Counted from the stretch's first letter, positions 44,078 to 54,046 are shown. The stretch: 64,000 bases of DNA from Catellatospora sp. IY07-71 (GCF_018326265.1 NZ_AP023360.1:3029501-3093500); one strand, 5' to 3'. The notes: generated by a model from the letters alone, not told the origin. Program-made: numbers and translations.

Positions 44078-45377
44078 CTTTCCACTCCGGGCCGTCGGGG
44101 TAGGCGTAGCGGGTGAGCGACTCCTCGTGCATGCGGGCTGAGAAGCCGGGCGCGGCCGGGGCGGCGTAGCGGCCGTCCACGATACGGACCGGGTCGGTGA
44201 AGTGCTCGTGCAGGTGGTCCACGTACTCGATCATCCGGCCGGACAGGGACGCCGACACGGACGTGTAGTCGAAGAAGGACAGGTGCTGCACCAGCTCGCA
44301 CAGGCCGACGCCGCCCGCGTGCGGGCACACCGGCTTGCCGAACGCGGCCGCCAGCAGCAGGATCGCCAGGTTCTCGTTGACCCCGGCGACGCGGGCCGAG
44401 TCGATCTGCACGACGTCCACCGCGTCGGCCTGGAGCAGCTGCTTGAACATGATGCGGTTGTGCACGTGCTCGCCCGTGGCGACCCGGATCGGGGTGCCGC
44501 CGGGCCCGGCGTGCGCCAGGCCGGCGCGGATCGCGGCGTGGCCGAGGATCTCGTCGGGGCTGGTCGGCTCCTCGATCCAGTACGGCCCGAGGTGGCCCAG
44601 CGCGGACACCCAGCCGATCGCCTCGCCGACGCCCCACCGCTGGTTGGCGTCGATGCCGATCGGGAAGTCCGGGCCGAGCGCCTCGCGGGCGGCGGTGAAG
44701 CGGCGCAGGTCGTCGTGCAGATCCGCACCGACCTTCAGCTTCACCATGGCGAAACCGTCCGCCTGGGCGCGCAGCGCACGCCGGGTCACCTTGGCGTCGT
44801 CGTAGCCGAGCCAGCCCGCCGACGTGGTGTACGCCGGGTAGCCGGTGGCGAGCAGCTCCTCGGCGCGCCCCGCCCGGCCGGGCAGGCGGTCGGCGAGCAG
44901 GTCGCGGGCCGCGCCGGCGGTGAGCGCGTCGGTGAGGTAGCGCCAGTCCACGCAGTCCACGATGGTGTCCGGGGACAGGCTGGTGAGGTACCGCCACAGC
45001 GGCAGCCCCGCGCGCCGGGCGGCCAGGTCCCACGCCGCGTTGATGACCGCGCCCGCGGCCAGGTGCATGACGCCCTTCTCCGGCCCCAGCCAGCGCAGCT
45101 GCGAGTCGTGGGTGAGCCGCCGGCTGAACTCGCCGAGGTCGAGGGTGTCCAGATCCTGCCCGATCACGTACGGTCGAAGCGCTTCGATCGCCGCAGCGCA
45201 GATGTCGTTGCCCCGTCCGATGGTGAAGGTGAAACCGTGCCCGTCGGTCTCGCCGTCGGTGACGAGCTCGATGTAGGCGGCCGAGTAGTCGGGGTCGGGG
45301 TTCATCGCGTCGGAGCCGTCGAGGCTGCGGGAGGTGGGGAAGCGGATGTCGCGTACGCGCAGATCAATGACCTTCAT
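44070..45377 (-). CDS. L-fuconate dehydratase (enolase superfamily)
   Basis: A 435-residue mandelate-racemase-type enolase. The N-terminal capping domain is [20 protein letters not shown], a signature of L-fuconate dehydratases. The barrel carries the [11 protein letters not shown]ys motif, metal ligands in [16 protein letters not shown] and ATGEHVHN, and the catalytic His in CPHAGGVG. It removes water from L-fuconate to give 2-keto-3-deoxy-L-fuconate. It leads the leftward pair with the SDR and is divergent from lutA, with a GntR-type operator between them. Full family length. Confidence 0.93.
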   Translation of the reverse strand: MKVIDLRVRDIRFPTSRSLDGSDAMNPDPDYSAAYIELVTDGETDGHGFTFTIGRGNDICAAAIEALRPYVIGQDLDTLDLGEFSRRLTHDSQLRWLGPEKGVMHLAAGAVINAAWDLAARRAGLPLWRYLTSLSPDTIVDCVDWRYLTDALTAGAARDLLADRLPGRAGRAEELLATGYPAYTTSAGWLGYDDAKVTRRALRAQADGFAMVKLKVGADLHDDLRRFTAAREALGPDFPIGIDANQRWGVGEAIGWVSALGHLGPYWIEEPTSPDEILGHAAIRAGLAHAGPGGTPIRVATGEHVHNRIMFKQLLQADAVDVVQIDSARVAGVNENLAILLLAAAFGKPVCPHAGGVGLCELVQHLSFFDYTSVSASLSGRMIEYVDHLHEHFTDPVRIVDGRYAAPAAPGFSARMHEESLTRYAYPDGPEWKDV

Positions 45378-45442
45378 CGCACGGCGCCCCGGGGTGGGGA
45401 GTGACGCGTCGGCATGTGATTGCTCCTTCCGGCTACATCATG

Positions 45443-45458
45443 GATCCTATAGGATCTA
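45443..45458. promoter_or_regulatory. Probable GntR operator 2 (TATAGGATCTA core)
   Basis: It contains the perfect 14-bp palindrome GATCCTATAGGATC (45443-45456) and the exact 11-mer TATAGGATCTA (45448-45458) found in front of the lactonase gene. It lies between the divergent fuconate dehydratase and lutA genes. Confidence 0.78.
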
Positions 45459-45500
45459 GCCCCAAGAGCAAGACACCGTCCAGAGAGGGGGATCGCCCGT

Positions 45501-46181
45501 ATGCGCATCGCGCTTTTCGTCACCTGTCTCAACGACGCGCTCTTCCCGCGCGCCGGGATCGCCACCGTGACGGTGCTGGAACGCCTCGGCCACACCGTGT
45601 CGTTCCCGCAGGCCCAGTCGTGCTGCGGCCAGATGCACGCCAACACCGGCTACGCCGCGCCCGCCCGCACCCTGGAGCGCCTTACCGAGCAGGCCTTCGC
45701 CGGCCACGACGTGATCGTCTCACCGTCCGGCTCCTGCGTGGCCCACCTGCGCGCGCACACCTCGCTGCCGGTGTACGAACTGTCCGAACTGCTCATCGAC
45801 GTGCTGGGCGTGACGGACGTCGGTGCCACCTTCCCGCACCGCGTCACCTACCACCCCACCTGCCACGGCCTGCGCGTGCTGCGCCTGGCCGACCGCCCCG
45901 AGACCCTGCTCCGCGCGGTGACGGGCTTGGAGCTGATCGACCTGCCCGAGGCCGACCAGTGCTGCGGCTTCGGCGGCACCTTCGCCCTCAAGAACAGCGA
46001 CGTCTCCGCCGCCATGGTCACCGACAAGTGCCGCAACGCCACCGCCACCGGCGCCGAATACCTCGCCGCCGCCGACAACTCCTGCCTCGCCCACATCGGC
46101 GGCGCCCTGGCGCGCCACCCCGCCGCCCCCACCCCGATCCACTACGCCGAAATCCTCGCCTCAACCGGCCCCGCGTCATGA
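45501..46181 (+). CDS. lutA: LutA-like Fe-S oxidoreductase subunit (L-lactate oxidation)
   Basis: A 226-residue protein with two CCG domains. They carry AQSCCGQMHANTGY and DQCCGFGGTFALKN, the cysteine clusters that bind an iron-sulfur centre in LutA/GlpC/HdrB-like subunits. With LutB and LutC it forms a cytochrome-independent L-lactate dehydrogenase yielding pyruvate. L-lactate is a predicted end product of the neighbouring fucose pathway, which explains the grouping. The ATG at 45501 follows GAGAGGGG. Confidence 0.92.
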   Translation: MRIALFVTCLNDALFPRAGIATVTVLERLGHTVSFPQAQSCCGQMHANTGYAAPARTLERLTEQAFAGHDVIVSPSGSCVAHLRAHTSLPVYELSELLIDVLGVTDVGATFPHRVTYHPTCHGLRVLRLADRPETLLRAVTGLELIDLPEADQCCGFGGTFALKNSDVSAAMVTDKCRNATATGAEYLAAADNSCLAHIGGALARHPAAPTPIHYAEILASTGPAS

Positions 46182-46212
46182 CCGCCGCGAGCGCCACCGC
46201 GCTCTCCGGCGC

Positions 46213-46281
46213 CGATCTTGCGTGGACTGTGGGTGCGACACGCACTATCCGGGCGAAAGGGCAACAGTTCACGCAAGATCG
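46213..46281. repeat. Dispersed 69-nt element, family 2 (copy 2), inside the lut gene group
   Basis: The same terminal arms CGATCTTGCG / CGCAAGATCG, internal GTGGGTGCGACACGC and GGGCAACAGTTC as at 36403. This copy lies in the 124-nt gap between lutA and lutB, genes that are otherwise expected to be co-transcribed. Confidence 0.82.
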
Positions 46282-46305
46282 TCACGATCATGACGGGGGT
46301 ACGCC

Positions 46306-47736
46306 GTGAGCAGGGAGCTGCCGATCGTGGCGGGGGAGGCGTTCCCCGAGGCGGCGCGGCGGGAGCTGGCCGACACGCAGTTGCGGGCGAACCTGGGGCG
46401 GGCGACCCGGACCATCCGCGACAAGCGGGCGCGGGTGGTGGCCGAGGTGCCCGACTGGGAGGCGCTGCGCGACCGCGCCGCCGCCGTCAAGGACGACGTC
46501 ATCGCCCGGCTGCCCGAGTTGCTGGCGCAGTTCGAGCAGGCCGTGGCCGCGGCGGGCGCGACCGTGCACCACGCCCGCGATGCCGCCCACGCCAACGCGA
46601 TCGTCACCGAGCTGGTCAGAGCCGAGCAGGCCGACCAGGTCGTGAAGATCAAGTCGATGGCCACCCAGGAGATCGGGCTCAACGAGGCCCTGGCGGCCGC
46701 CGGCATCACGCCGATCGAGACCGACCTCGCCGAGCTGATCGTGCAGCTGGCCGACGACACCCCGTCGCACATCCTGGTCCCGGCGATCCACTACAACCGC
46801 AGCCAGATCCGCGAGCTGTTCGCGCGGCGGATGCCCGGGTTCACCGCCGCGTCCGACGAACCCGCCGTGCTCGCCGGGGCGGCGCGGGAGTACCTGCGCC
46901 GCACCTTCCTGGCCGCGAAGGTGGCCGTGTGCGGGGCCAACTTCGCCGTCGCGGAGACCGGCTCGCTCGTGATCGTCGAGTCCGAGGGCAACGGCCGCAT
47001 GTGCCTGACCCTGCCGGAGACGCTGATCGCGGTGGTCGGCGTGGAGAAGCTGCTGCCCCGCTTCGCCGACCTCGGCGACTTCCTGCGGCTGCTGCCGCGC
47101 TCGTCGACCGGCGAGCGGATGAACCCGTACACCTCGATCTTCACCGGGGTGACGCCCGGCGACGGGCCGCAGCGGCTGCACGTGGTGCTGCTGGACAACG
47201 GGCGCAGCACCGTCGCGCAGGACCCGGTGGGCCGGGCCGCGCTGCGCTGCATCCGCTGCTCGGCCTGCCTCAACGTGTGCCCGGTGTACGAGCGCGCGGG
47301 CGGCCACGCCTACGGCTCCGTCTACCCCGGACCGATCGGCGCGATCCTGTCGCCGCAGCTCACCGGCCAGGACGCGGGCTTCAACCGCACCCTGCCGTAC
47401 GCGTCGACGCTGTGCGGGGCCTGCTACGACGTCTGCCCCGTGAAGATCAATATCCCGGAGATCCTGATCCACCTGCGCCAGACCGGCCCGAAACCGGCCG
47501 CCGAACGCGCCGCGATGGCCTCGCTGAGCTGGGTCATGCGCGACCGCCGCCGCTGGCGCCTGGCACTGCGCGCCGCCCGCACCGGCAGCGCGCCACTGCG
47601 CGCGCTGACCCGCCGCCGGGGCGGCACCCTGCGCCGGGCCCCGTGGCCGCTGTCGGCGTGGACCCGCCACCGCGACGCCCCACTGCCCGCACCCGAGACG
47701 TTCCGCGACTGGTGGAGGCGCACCCATGAGTCCTGA
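46306..47736 (+). CDS. lutB: LutB-like Fe-S protein of L-lactate utilisation
   Basis: A 476-residue subunit. The N-terminal LUD domain (about 60-290) holds VVKIKSMATQEIGLNEALAA and FAVAETGSLVIVESEGNGRM. Two ferredoxin-type clusters follow (CIRCSACLNVCPVY and CGACYDVCPVKINIP). A C-terminal helical tail of about 110 residues completes it. It carries electrons from L-lactate within the LutABC complex. It starts at a GTG 24 nt after a family 2 palindrome. It overlaps lutC by 11 nt, so the two are coupled. Confidence 0.93.
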   Translation: MSRELPIVAGEAFPEAARRELADTQLRANLGRATRTIRDKRARVVAEVPDWEALRDRAAAVKDDVIARLPELLAQFEQAVAAAGATVHHARDAAHANAIVTELVRAEQADQVVKIKSMATQEIGLNEALAAAGITPIETDLAELIVQLADDTPSHILVPAIHYNRSQIRELFARRMPGFTAASDEPAVLAGAAREYLRRTFLAAKVAVCGANFAVAETGSLVIVESEGNGRMCLTLPETLIAVVGVEKLLPRFADLGDFLRLLPRSSTGERMNPYTSIFTGVTPGDGPQRLHVVLLDNGRSTVAQDPVGRAALRCIRCSACLNVCPVYERAGGHAYGSVYPGPIGAILSPQLTGQDAGFNRTLPYASTLCGACYDVCPVKINIPEILIHLRQTGPKPAAERAAMASLSWVMRDRRRWRLALRAARTGSAPLRALTRRRGGTLRRAPWPLSAWTRHRDAPLPAPETFRDWWRRTHES

Positions 47737-48292
47737 CCTGCCGTTGCTGTTCGCCGAGCGGGCCGGGGACTACCGCGCCGGGATCCACCACTGCACCGAG
47801 GCCGAGCTGCCCGAGCTGCTGGCCCGGCTGCTGTCCGCCGCGTCCCAGGTGGTGGTCCCGCCCGGCCTGCCGGCGGAGTGGACCGCCGGACTGACCGTGC
47901 CGCTGCTGCTCGACGGTGCCGTGCCCACGCCGGTCGCGGACGGCCCCGGCCCGGCCGCGCCGGTCACCGGGCTGACCGCCGCCGACCTGGACCAGCCCGG
48001 CGTATCGGTGCTGACCGGGTGCGCGGTGGCGATCGCGGAGACCGGCACCATCGTGCTCGACGCCGGGGCCGGACAGGGCCGCCGGCTGCTGACCCTGGTC
48101 CCGGACCATCACGTGTGCGTCGTACGCGACGCGCAGGTCGTCGCCGACGTGCCCGACATGATCGCCGCGCTGCCCGATCCCGCCCGCCCCCTGACCATGA
48201 TCTCCGGGCCGTCGGCCACCAGCGACATCGAGCTGAACCGGGTCGAGGGCGTGCACGGACCGCGCCGCCTCGACATCGTCTGTGTCCACTGA
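47726..48292 (+). CDS. lutC: LutC-like LUD-domain protein of L-lactate utilisation
   Basis: A 188-residue protein with a LUD domain: VTGCAVAIAETGTIVLDAGA, LTLVPDHHVCVV, and TMISGPSATSDIELNRVEGV, HGPRRLDIVCV at the end. It is shorter than B. subtilis LutC but retains the typical ending. It completes LutABC. The start lies within the lutB end, in a different frame. The aldo/keto reductase follows after 22 nt, probably in the same transcript. Confidence 0.9.
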   Translation: MSPDLPLLFAERAGDYRAGIHHCTEAELPELLARLLSAASQVVVPPGLPAEWTAGLTVPLLLDGAVPTPVADGPGPAAPVTGLTAADLDQPGVSVLTGCAVAIAETGTIVLDAGAGQGRRLLTLVPDHHVCVVRDAQVVADVPDMIAALPDPARPLTMISGPSATSDIELNRVEGVHGPRRLDIVCVH

Positions 48293-48314
48293 TCCACCCG
48301 AGGGAAGGCACCCC

Positions 48315-49310
48315 ATGACGAATCCGCTCGGCACCTCCACCGTGGCGGTCGGCCCGCTCGGCCTCGGCGCGGCGTCCATCGGCAACCTCTACCGCGCCGT
48401 GCCCGACGACCAGGCCGCCGCGACCGTCGCCGCCGCCTGGGACGCGGGCGTGCGCTACTTCGACACCGCTCCGCACTACGGCCTGGGCCTGTCCGAGCAG
48501 CGCCTGGGCCGGGCGCTGGCCGAGCGCCCGCGCGACGCGTACACGCTGTCCACCAAGGTCGGCCGCATCCTCGTCGACGACCCCGGCGGCACCGGCGACG
48601 ACCTGCCCAACGGCTTCGCGGTGCCCGCGACCCGGCGGCGGGTGTGGGACTTCAGCGCCGACGGCGTACGCCGCAGCATCGGCGACAGCCTTGCCCGGCT
48701 CGGCCTGGACCGGATCGACATCGTGCTCATGCACGACCCCGACGAGAGCTCCGCCCCCGAGCAGGCCCTGCGCGAGGCGTACCCGGCGCTGGACGCGCTG
48801 CGCCGCGAGGGCGTGATCGGCGCGGTCGGCGTGGGCTCCAAGGACCCCGGGATCCTGGCCCGCTTCGCGACCGAGACCGACGTGGACGTGCTCATGATCG
48901 CCGGGCGGTACACCCTGCTGGAGCAGCCCGCCCTCGACGAGGTCCTGCCCACCTGCGTCGAGCGCGGCATCAGCGTGGTGAACGTCGGCGTCTTCAACAG
49001 CGGCCTGCTCGCCGTCGAGTGGCCCGACGAGACCCGCCCGTACGAGTACGGCACCGCCCCCGCCGAGGTGCTGGCCCGCGCCCAGGGCATCGCGACCGCC
49101 TGCCGCCGCCACGGCGTCACCCTGCCGCAGGCCGCGCTCGCCTTCGCCGCCGCCCACCCGGCGGTCGCGTCCGTCGTCGTCGGCGCGGGCAAGCCGGGCC
49201 ACATCGAGCGCAGCGCCGACTGGTTCGCCCAGCCCGCCCCGCCCGCCGCGCTCTGGGCCGAACTGGTCGCCGCGGGCCTGCTGCGCCCCGACGCCCCCGT
49301 GCCCGCGTGA
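48315..49310 (+). CDS. Aldo/keto reductase (L-fucose 1-dehydrogenase candidate)
   Basis: A 331-residue TIM-barrel aldo/keto reductase. The catalytic tetrad is visible as FDTAPHYGLGLSEQRLG (Asp, Tyr), LSTKVGR (Lys) and VLMHDPDES (His). The closest pattern is the D-threo-aldose/L-fucose 1-dehydrogenase subgroup. In context it would oxidise L-fucose to L-fucono-lactone, the first step of the route whose later steps are encoded upstream. The ATG at 48315 follows GGGAAGG; a start at 48282 would overlap lutC. Confidence 0.88.
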   Translation: MTNPLGTSTVAVGPLGLGAASIGNLYRAVPDDQAAATVAAAWDAGVRYFDTAPHYGLGLSEQRLGRALAERPRDAYTLSTKVGRILVDDPGGTGDDLPNGFAVPATRRRVWDFSADGVRRSIGDSLARLGLDRIDIVLMHDPDESSAPEQALREAYPALDALRREGVIGAVGVGSKDPGILARFATETDVDVLMIAGRYTLLEQPALDEVLPTCVERGISVVNVGVFNSGLLAVEWPDETRPYEYGTAPAEVLARAQGIATACRRHGVTLPQAALAFAAAHPAVASVVVGAGKPGHIERSADWFAQPAPPAALWAELVAAGLLRPDAPVPA

Positions 49311-49592
49311 CCTCCCGTCCCGGCCCGCCCCTGACCGGCCGGCGGCGTCTCGACCCGGACCCACGAGGCCGCTGACCGCCGACCGGGTATGCGAGCTGGT
49401 CCGCGCCGCCTCCGGGCGGCCCATCACCGTCGAGCAGCTGCTCGGCCTGGGCGTGACCGCTGGGTACGGTTCCCGGCACCGCGTTGCGCGAAACGCGCAC
49501 GATCCGGATCGGGCGGAGAAACCAGCCTGATCGGACCGCCGCAATCGGGCGAATCCGCTCGACAGGGCCCAGTCGCTGCCTAGGCTTACTGC

Positions 49593-50954
49593 ATGGCTCG
49601 TACCGCCCCTGACCAGGTACGCAGTGAGGACATGTTCTCGACTGCGCTGTGGGGATACTCGATGGACCAGGTGGACGCCTACGTCGAGGACACCTCGCGG
49701 AGGATGCGGCGGCTGGCCGCCGAGATCCAGCGGCTGTCCGTCGCCGAGAACCAGCTCGGCGCCGCCCGCATCGAGATCTCCAAACTGACCTCCGAACTCG
49801 CCGAGGCCCGGCCGCTGGCCAGTGTCGGCCCCCGCGTGCAGGCCATCCTGCGCATGGCCGAGAAGGAGGCGGAGTCGCTGCGGCGGACCGCCTTCGAAGT
49901 GCTGCGCAAGGCGTACGAGGAGGCGCGGGCCATCCGCCAGGACGCCGAGGACGAGGCGTACGCCGCGAAGCGGGACTACCAGCTCGCGCTGGCCCACCGG
50001 CGCAAGCAGGACAACGACGAGATCTCCGCGGCCCGCGTCGCCGCCGGGCGGGCCGCCGCCGCGAAGCCCGCGACCCGCGCCAAGCCGCCCACCAAGCTGG
50101 CACCGCCGCCGGTGCACGGGCTGCCGAGCCACACCCCCGACCCCGAACCGAGCCCGTCGTCCCAGGCGACGGATACCGTCCGGGCAGAGCCGGAGACCTC
50201 GGCAGCCGAGCGCGTCGCGCAGCCGGGGCCCGCAACGGTGAAACCGGCGGCGAGCCTGGCAAGCCCGACGCCGGAGTCCGAGCCCGCAGGGCAGACGGGG
50301 GCGGCCGAGCGCGACCCGAGTCCGGAACCGGCCGGGCCCTCGGCCAAGGCTGGTTTCGCCAAGCCGGTGATATGGAACTCCGTGGCCGAGACCGGCCCCG
50401 CGAAGCCGAGCGCCGGGACACCCGCGCCGGTCGAGCCGATGAGCAAGCCCGGGTCTGCGAAGCCCGCCGAAGCCGAGCGGGTGGAGCCAGAGGGCAAGCC
50501 CCGGTCCGTGAAGGCGGAGCCTGGTGAGGCTGAGCAGGTTGAGCCGGTGGCGGCGCCCAGGTTCGCGGAGGCGGAGCCTGGTGAGGCTGAGCAGGTTGAG
50601 CCGGTGGCGGCGCCGAGCTTCGCAGGGCCTGCGGCCGCCGAGCCGGCAGGGCTGGCCGAGCACCGAGCTGCGGCTGCCGAGTCGGCGCGGGCGGGCGGAG
50701 CCGAGGGCCTGGGCGGCGCGGCGGCGCAGCCGGTGGTGCCGGTCAACGGATCGGTACCGGCCGGGAACGATGGGCAGCTGGACAAACAGACCCCGGGCAG
50801 GTCCAACCAGCGGGAGGACGCGGCCGTCGACGAGCACTTCCACAACGGGTCGAAGCGCCGCAAGCGGGGCCGCAACCAGCGCGTCAACGGCGCCGGTCAG
50901 CAGGACGTGAACGCGCCCGAGGACTCCAAGAGCTACTCCGCGCGCCGCAACTGA
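49593..50954 (+). CDS. DivIVA-like coiled-coil protein with long repetitive tail
   Basis: A 453-residue protein. The N-terminus (FSTALWGYSMDQVDAYVEDT, about 15-34) resembles the DivIVA/Wag31 membrane-targeting segment. A coiled coil follows to about 145 (AEIQRLSVAENQLGAARIEI, EKEAESLRRTAFEVLRKAYE). The remaining 300 residues are Pro/Ala/Glu-rich and disordered, with an exact tandem repeat, and end in a basic patch (GSKRRKRGRNQR). It could be a polar or septal cytoskeletal scaffold. It is not in the canonical divIVA position, so it is a paralogue. A 24-bp hairpin terminates it. Confidence 0.8.
   Translation: MARTAPDQVRSEDMFSTALWGYSMDQVDAYVEDTSRRMRRLAAEIQRLSVAENQLGAARIEISKLTSELAEARPLASVGPRVQAILRMAEKEAESLRRTAFEVLRKAYEEARAIRQDAEDEAYAAKRDYQLALAHRRKQDNDEISAARVAAGRAAAAKPATRAKPPTKLAPPPVHGLPSHTPDPEPSPSSQATDTVRAEPETSAAERVAQPGPATVKPAASLASPTPESEPAGQTGAAERDPSPEPAGPSAKAGFAKPVIWNSVAETGPAKPSAGTPAPVEPMSKPGSAKPAEAERVEPEGKPRSVKAEPGEAEQVEPVAAPRFAEAEPGEAEQVEPVAAPSFAGPAAAEPAGLAEHRAAAAESARAGGAEGLGGAAAQPVVPVNGSVPAGNDGQLDKQTPGRSNQREDAAVDEHFHNGSKRRKRGRNQRVNGAGQQDVNAPEDSKSYSARRN
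50513..50614 (+). repeat. 57-nt in-frame tandem repeat in the DivIVA-like gene
   Basis: The 45-nt segments 50513-50557 and 50570-50614 are identical with a 57-nt period. They encode two copies of EPGEAEQVEPVAAP in the disordered tail. Identity at all third positions indicates a recent duplication. Confidence 0.8.
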
Positions 50955-50967
50955 CGCCGGCCCTCAT

Positions 50968-51021
50968 ATGAGCAGAGCTCCGGCCGTGCTGTTCCGTCAG
51001 CACGGCCGGAGCTCTGCTCAT
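50968..51021. terminator. Perfect 24-bp stem-loop between convergent genes
   Basis: The arms 50968-50991 and 50998-51021 are exact reverse complements (core GAGCTCCGGCCGTGCTG) with a TTCCGT loop. It lies 13 nt after the DivIVA-like gene and 15 nt before the end of the leftward small gene, so it serves both. Confidence 0.9.
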
Positions 51022-51036
51022 GATCGGGCGGCGCGG

Positions 51037-51255
51037 TCAGGCGTCTTTGCGCGAGCCGCGCTTGTGGTCGAAGTTCCAGCCGCGCTTGATGTCGGTGGAC
51101 TCGCGCCGCTCGCCGACGCGCAGCACGTCCCAGCCGCGGCCGGGCTCCTCGGTGTCCTTCAGCGTGATCCGGTCACCGACTCTGACCTTGGGCTCCACCC
51201 AGCACGTCAGCATCCGGTTTCCGGATCTCAGGTCGACCTGAACCAGCGTTGTCAT
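51037..51255 (-). CDS. Small conserved-looking basic protein of unknown function
   Basis: A 72-residue protein that I do not recognise. It begins MTTLVQVDLRSGNRMLTCWV and continues with VRVGDRITLKDTEEPGRGWD, a pattern suggesting a small five-stranded beta barrel (SH3- or OB-like). A Lys/Arg-rich tail (WNFDHKRGSRKDA) closes it. The ATG at 51255 is chosen because it opens directly at the first strand. It shares its terminator with the convergent DivIVA-like gene. Confidence 0.65.
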   Translation of the reverse strand: MTTLVQVDLRSGNRMLTCWVEPKVRVGDRITLKDTEEPGRGWDVLRVGERRESTDIKRGWNFDHKRGSRKDA

Positions 51256-51381
51256 GGCGGCGACGGTAACAGCGATCCGCGTCGCTCTCCTCCGGTTTTC
51301 CGGCCGGCCGGGAGCGCGGTGGTTCACATTCCGTTGCCATCATGCCCGCCCGGGGTGCCGGTACGGGTACGGTGACCGGCC

Positions 51382-52110
51382 GTGAACCTGTACCTGTTCG
51401 CCTTCGCCGTGATCACGCTGGCGGCGTTCGCCCAGTCGGTGTCCGGCTTCGGCTTCTCGCTCGTCGCCGTGCCGCTGCTGGCGATGGGCGTCGGGCCGCA
51501 GCCGGCCGTCGTCGCCGCGACCGTCGTGAGCATGTGCATGAACGGGGTCACCGCGTACGCCCACCGCCGCCACGTCGACGTGCCCGCGGCGCGGCGGCTG
51601 CTGCTGTCGGTGCTGCTCGGGCTGCCGCTGGGGCTGCTCGCGCTGCGGCTGCTGCCGGACTACGCGCTGGTCGCGGTGATCGCGGTGGTCACGCTCGGCT
51701 GCACCGTGATCGTGTGGCGGGGCTGGCGGATCTCGCCCACCGGCTGGGCGCTGCGGGGTGCCGGGTTGCTGTCCGGGCTGCTCACCACCGCCACCGCGAC
51801 GAACGGGCCGCCGCTGGTGGCGGCGCTGCAGGCGATGCGGCTGGAGCCGCGGGCGTTCCGGGCCACGCTGGCGCTGCTGTTCGTGACCGTGTCGCCGATC
51901 GCGGTGGTCGGGTTCGCGCTGACCGGACTGCTCACCCCGCTCGCGGCGGCGGTGGCCGGGATCGGGCTGCCCGCCGCGGCGCTGGGCGGCTGGCTGGGCA
52001 ACCGCCTGTTCGCGAGCTTCGACGCGAGTTCGTTCCGGAAGGTCGTGCTCAGCGCCCTGGTGATCAGCTCCCTCGCAGCCCTCGCCAACGCCGCCACCGG
52101 CCTCTCCTGA
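51382..52110 (+). CDS. TauE/SafE-family sulfite/organosulfonate exporter-like permease
   Basis: A 242-residue membrane protein with about eight hydrophobic helices. The N-terminus AFAQSVSGFGFSLVAVPLLA and TATATNGPPLVAALQAMRLE are the two family motifs. It is thought to move sulfonates or other small anions across the cytoplasmic membrane. No sulfur-metabolism genes lie next to it, so the substrate is unknown. It starts at GTG 51382. Confidence 0.9.
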   Translation: MNLYLFAFAVITLAAFAQSVSGFGFSLVAVPLLAMGVGPQPAVVAATVVSMCMNGVTAYAHRRHVDVPAARRLLLSVLLGLPLGLLALRLLPDYALVAVIAVVTLGCTVIVWRGWRISPTGWALRGAGLLSGLLTTATATNGPPLVAALQAMRLEPRAFRATLALLFVTVSPIAVVGFALTGLLTPLAAAVAGIGLPAAALGGWLGNRLFASFDASSFRKVVLSALVISSLAALANAATGLS

Positions 52111-52126
52111 CCCGCCCACCCGTGCG

Positions 52127-52191
52127 TTGATCGCGAGTTCGTGTCCAGACCTGGGGCCACACCGCACCTTTCGACACGAAACCGCGATCAT
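52127..52191. repeat. Dispersed 65-nt imperfect palindrome, family 3 (copy 3)
   Basis: The left arm TTGATCGCGAGTTCGTGTC and right arm GACACGAAACCGCGATCAT flank a 27-nt spacer, the same lengths as the copies at 3327 and 37096. It starts 17 nt after the exporter stop codon. Confidence 0.82.
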
Positions 52192-52382
52192 GGACCTCCC
52201 GTGGGGACTCAGCAGCGGGCGCAGCCGCGACTGGCGCCACGACCTGCGCGGGGCCCGACGTCCCGGCGTACCGGAAAAAATCTTGGAAGATGTCCGTGGC
52301 GGATGTAGAGACGGCCGCGCCGGCTCCGTCCGTGAGGTGAGGGCGGGCCGACGGGGCCCGCCGGACCGGAGGGGACACCGAC

Positions 52383-52744
52383 ATGAAGTACCTGCTGATG
52401 ATCTACGGCAACCAGGAGAAGTGGGCGTCGATCCCGGCCGAGGAGTTCCCGGCGGAGATCGCCAAGCAGGACGCCTGGAACGTGAAGTACAAGGAGACCG
52501 GCGAGCTGCTCGGCGCGTACGGCCTGTCCGACGCCGCCGCGGCGAAGCTGGTCCGGCGCGTCGACGGGCTGCCGGCGGTGACCGACGGGCCGTACCTGGA
52601 GACCAAGGAGTACATCGCGAGCTTCTACCTGCTGGACTGCGAGAGCCAGCAGCGGGCGGAGGAGATCGCGGCGGACATGCCGTGGACGGACAAGGACCCG
52701 GTCGAGCTGTGGCCGATCCTGCACGAGGCCCCGGGCAACGACCT

Positions 52745-52748
<4 letters not shown>
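52383..52748 (+). CDS. YCII-domain protein paired with an ECF sigma factor
   Basis: A 121-residue YCII/DGPF-type protein: MKYLLMIYGNQEKW at the start and VTDGPYLETKEYIASFYLLD in the middle, ending with ELWPILHEAPGND. DGPF proteins are ferredoxin-like small proteins consistently encoded beside ECF42-type sigma factors. Their biochemical role is unclear. The ATG follows GGAGGGG. Its stop overlaps the sigma-factor GTG by 4 nt, so the pair is co-translated. Confidence 0.9.

Positions 52749-54046
<1,298 letters not shown>

Noticed and set aside
49389-49583. Possible short genes in the 282-nt gap between the aldo/keto reductase and the DivIVA-like gene
   Set aside because: One frame reads a helix-like stretch (LVRAASGRPITVEQLLGLGV), but it has no start with a ribosome-binding site and no family resemblance. 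The other reading is low-complexity Arg/Gly. It may be a decayed gene end, but that cannot be supported.
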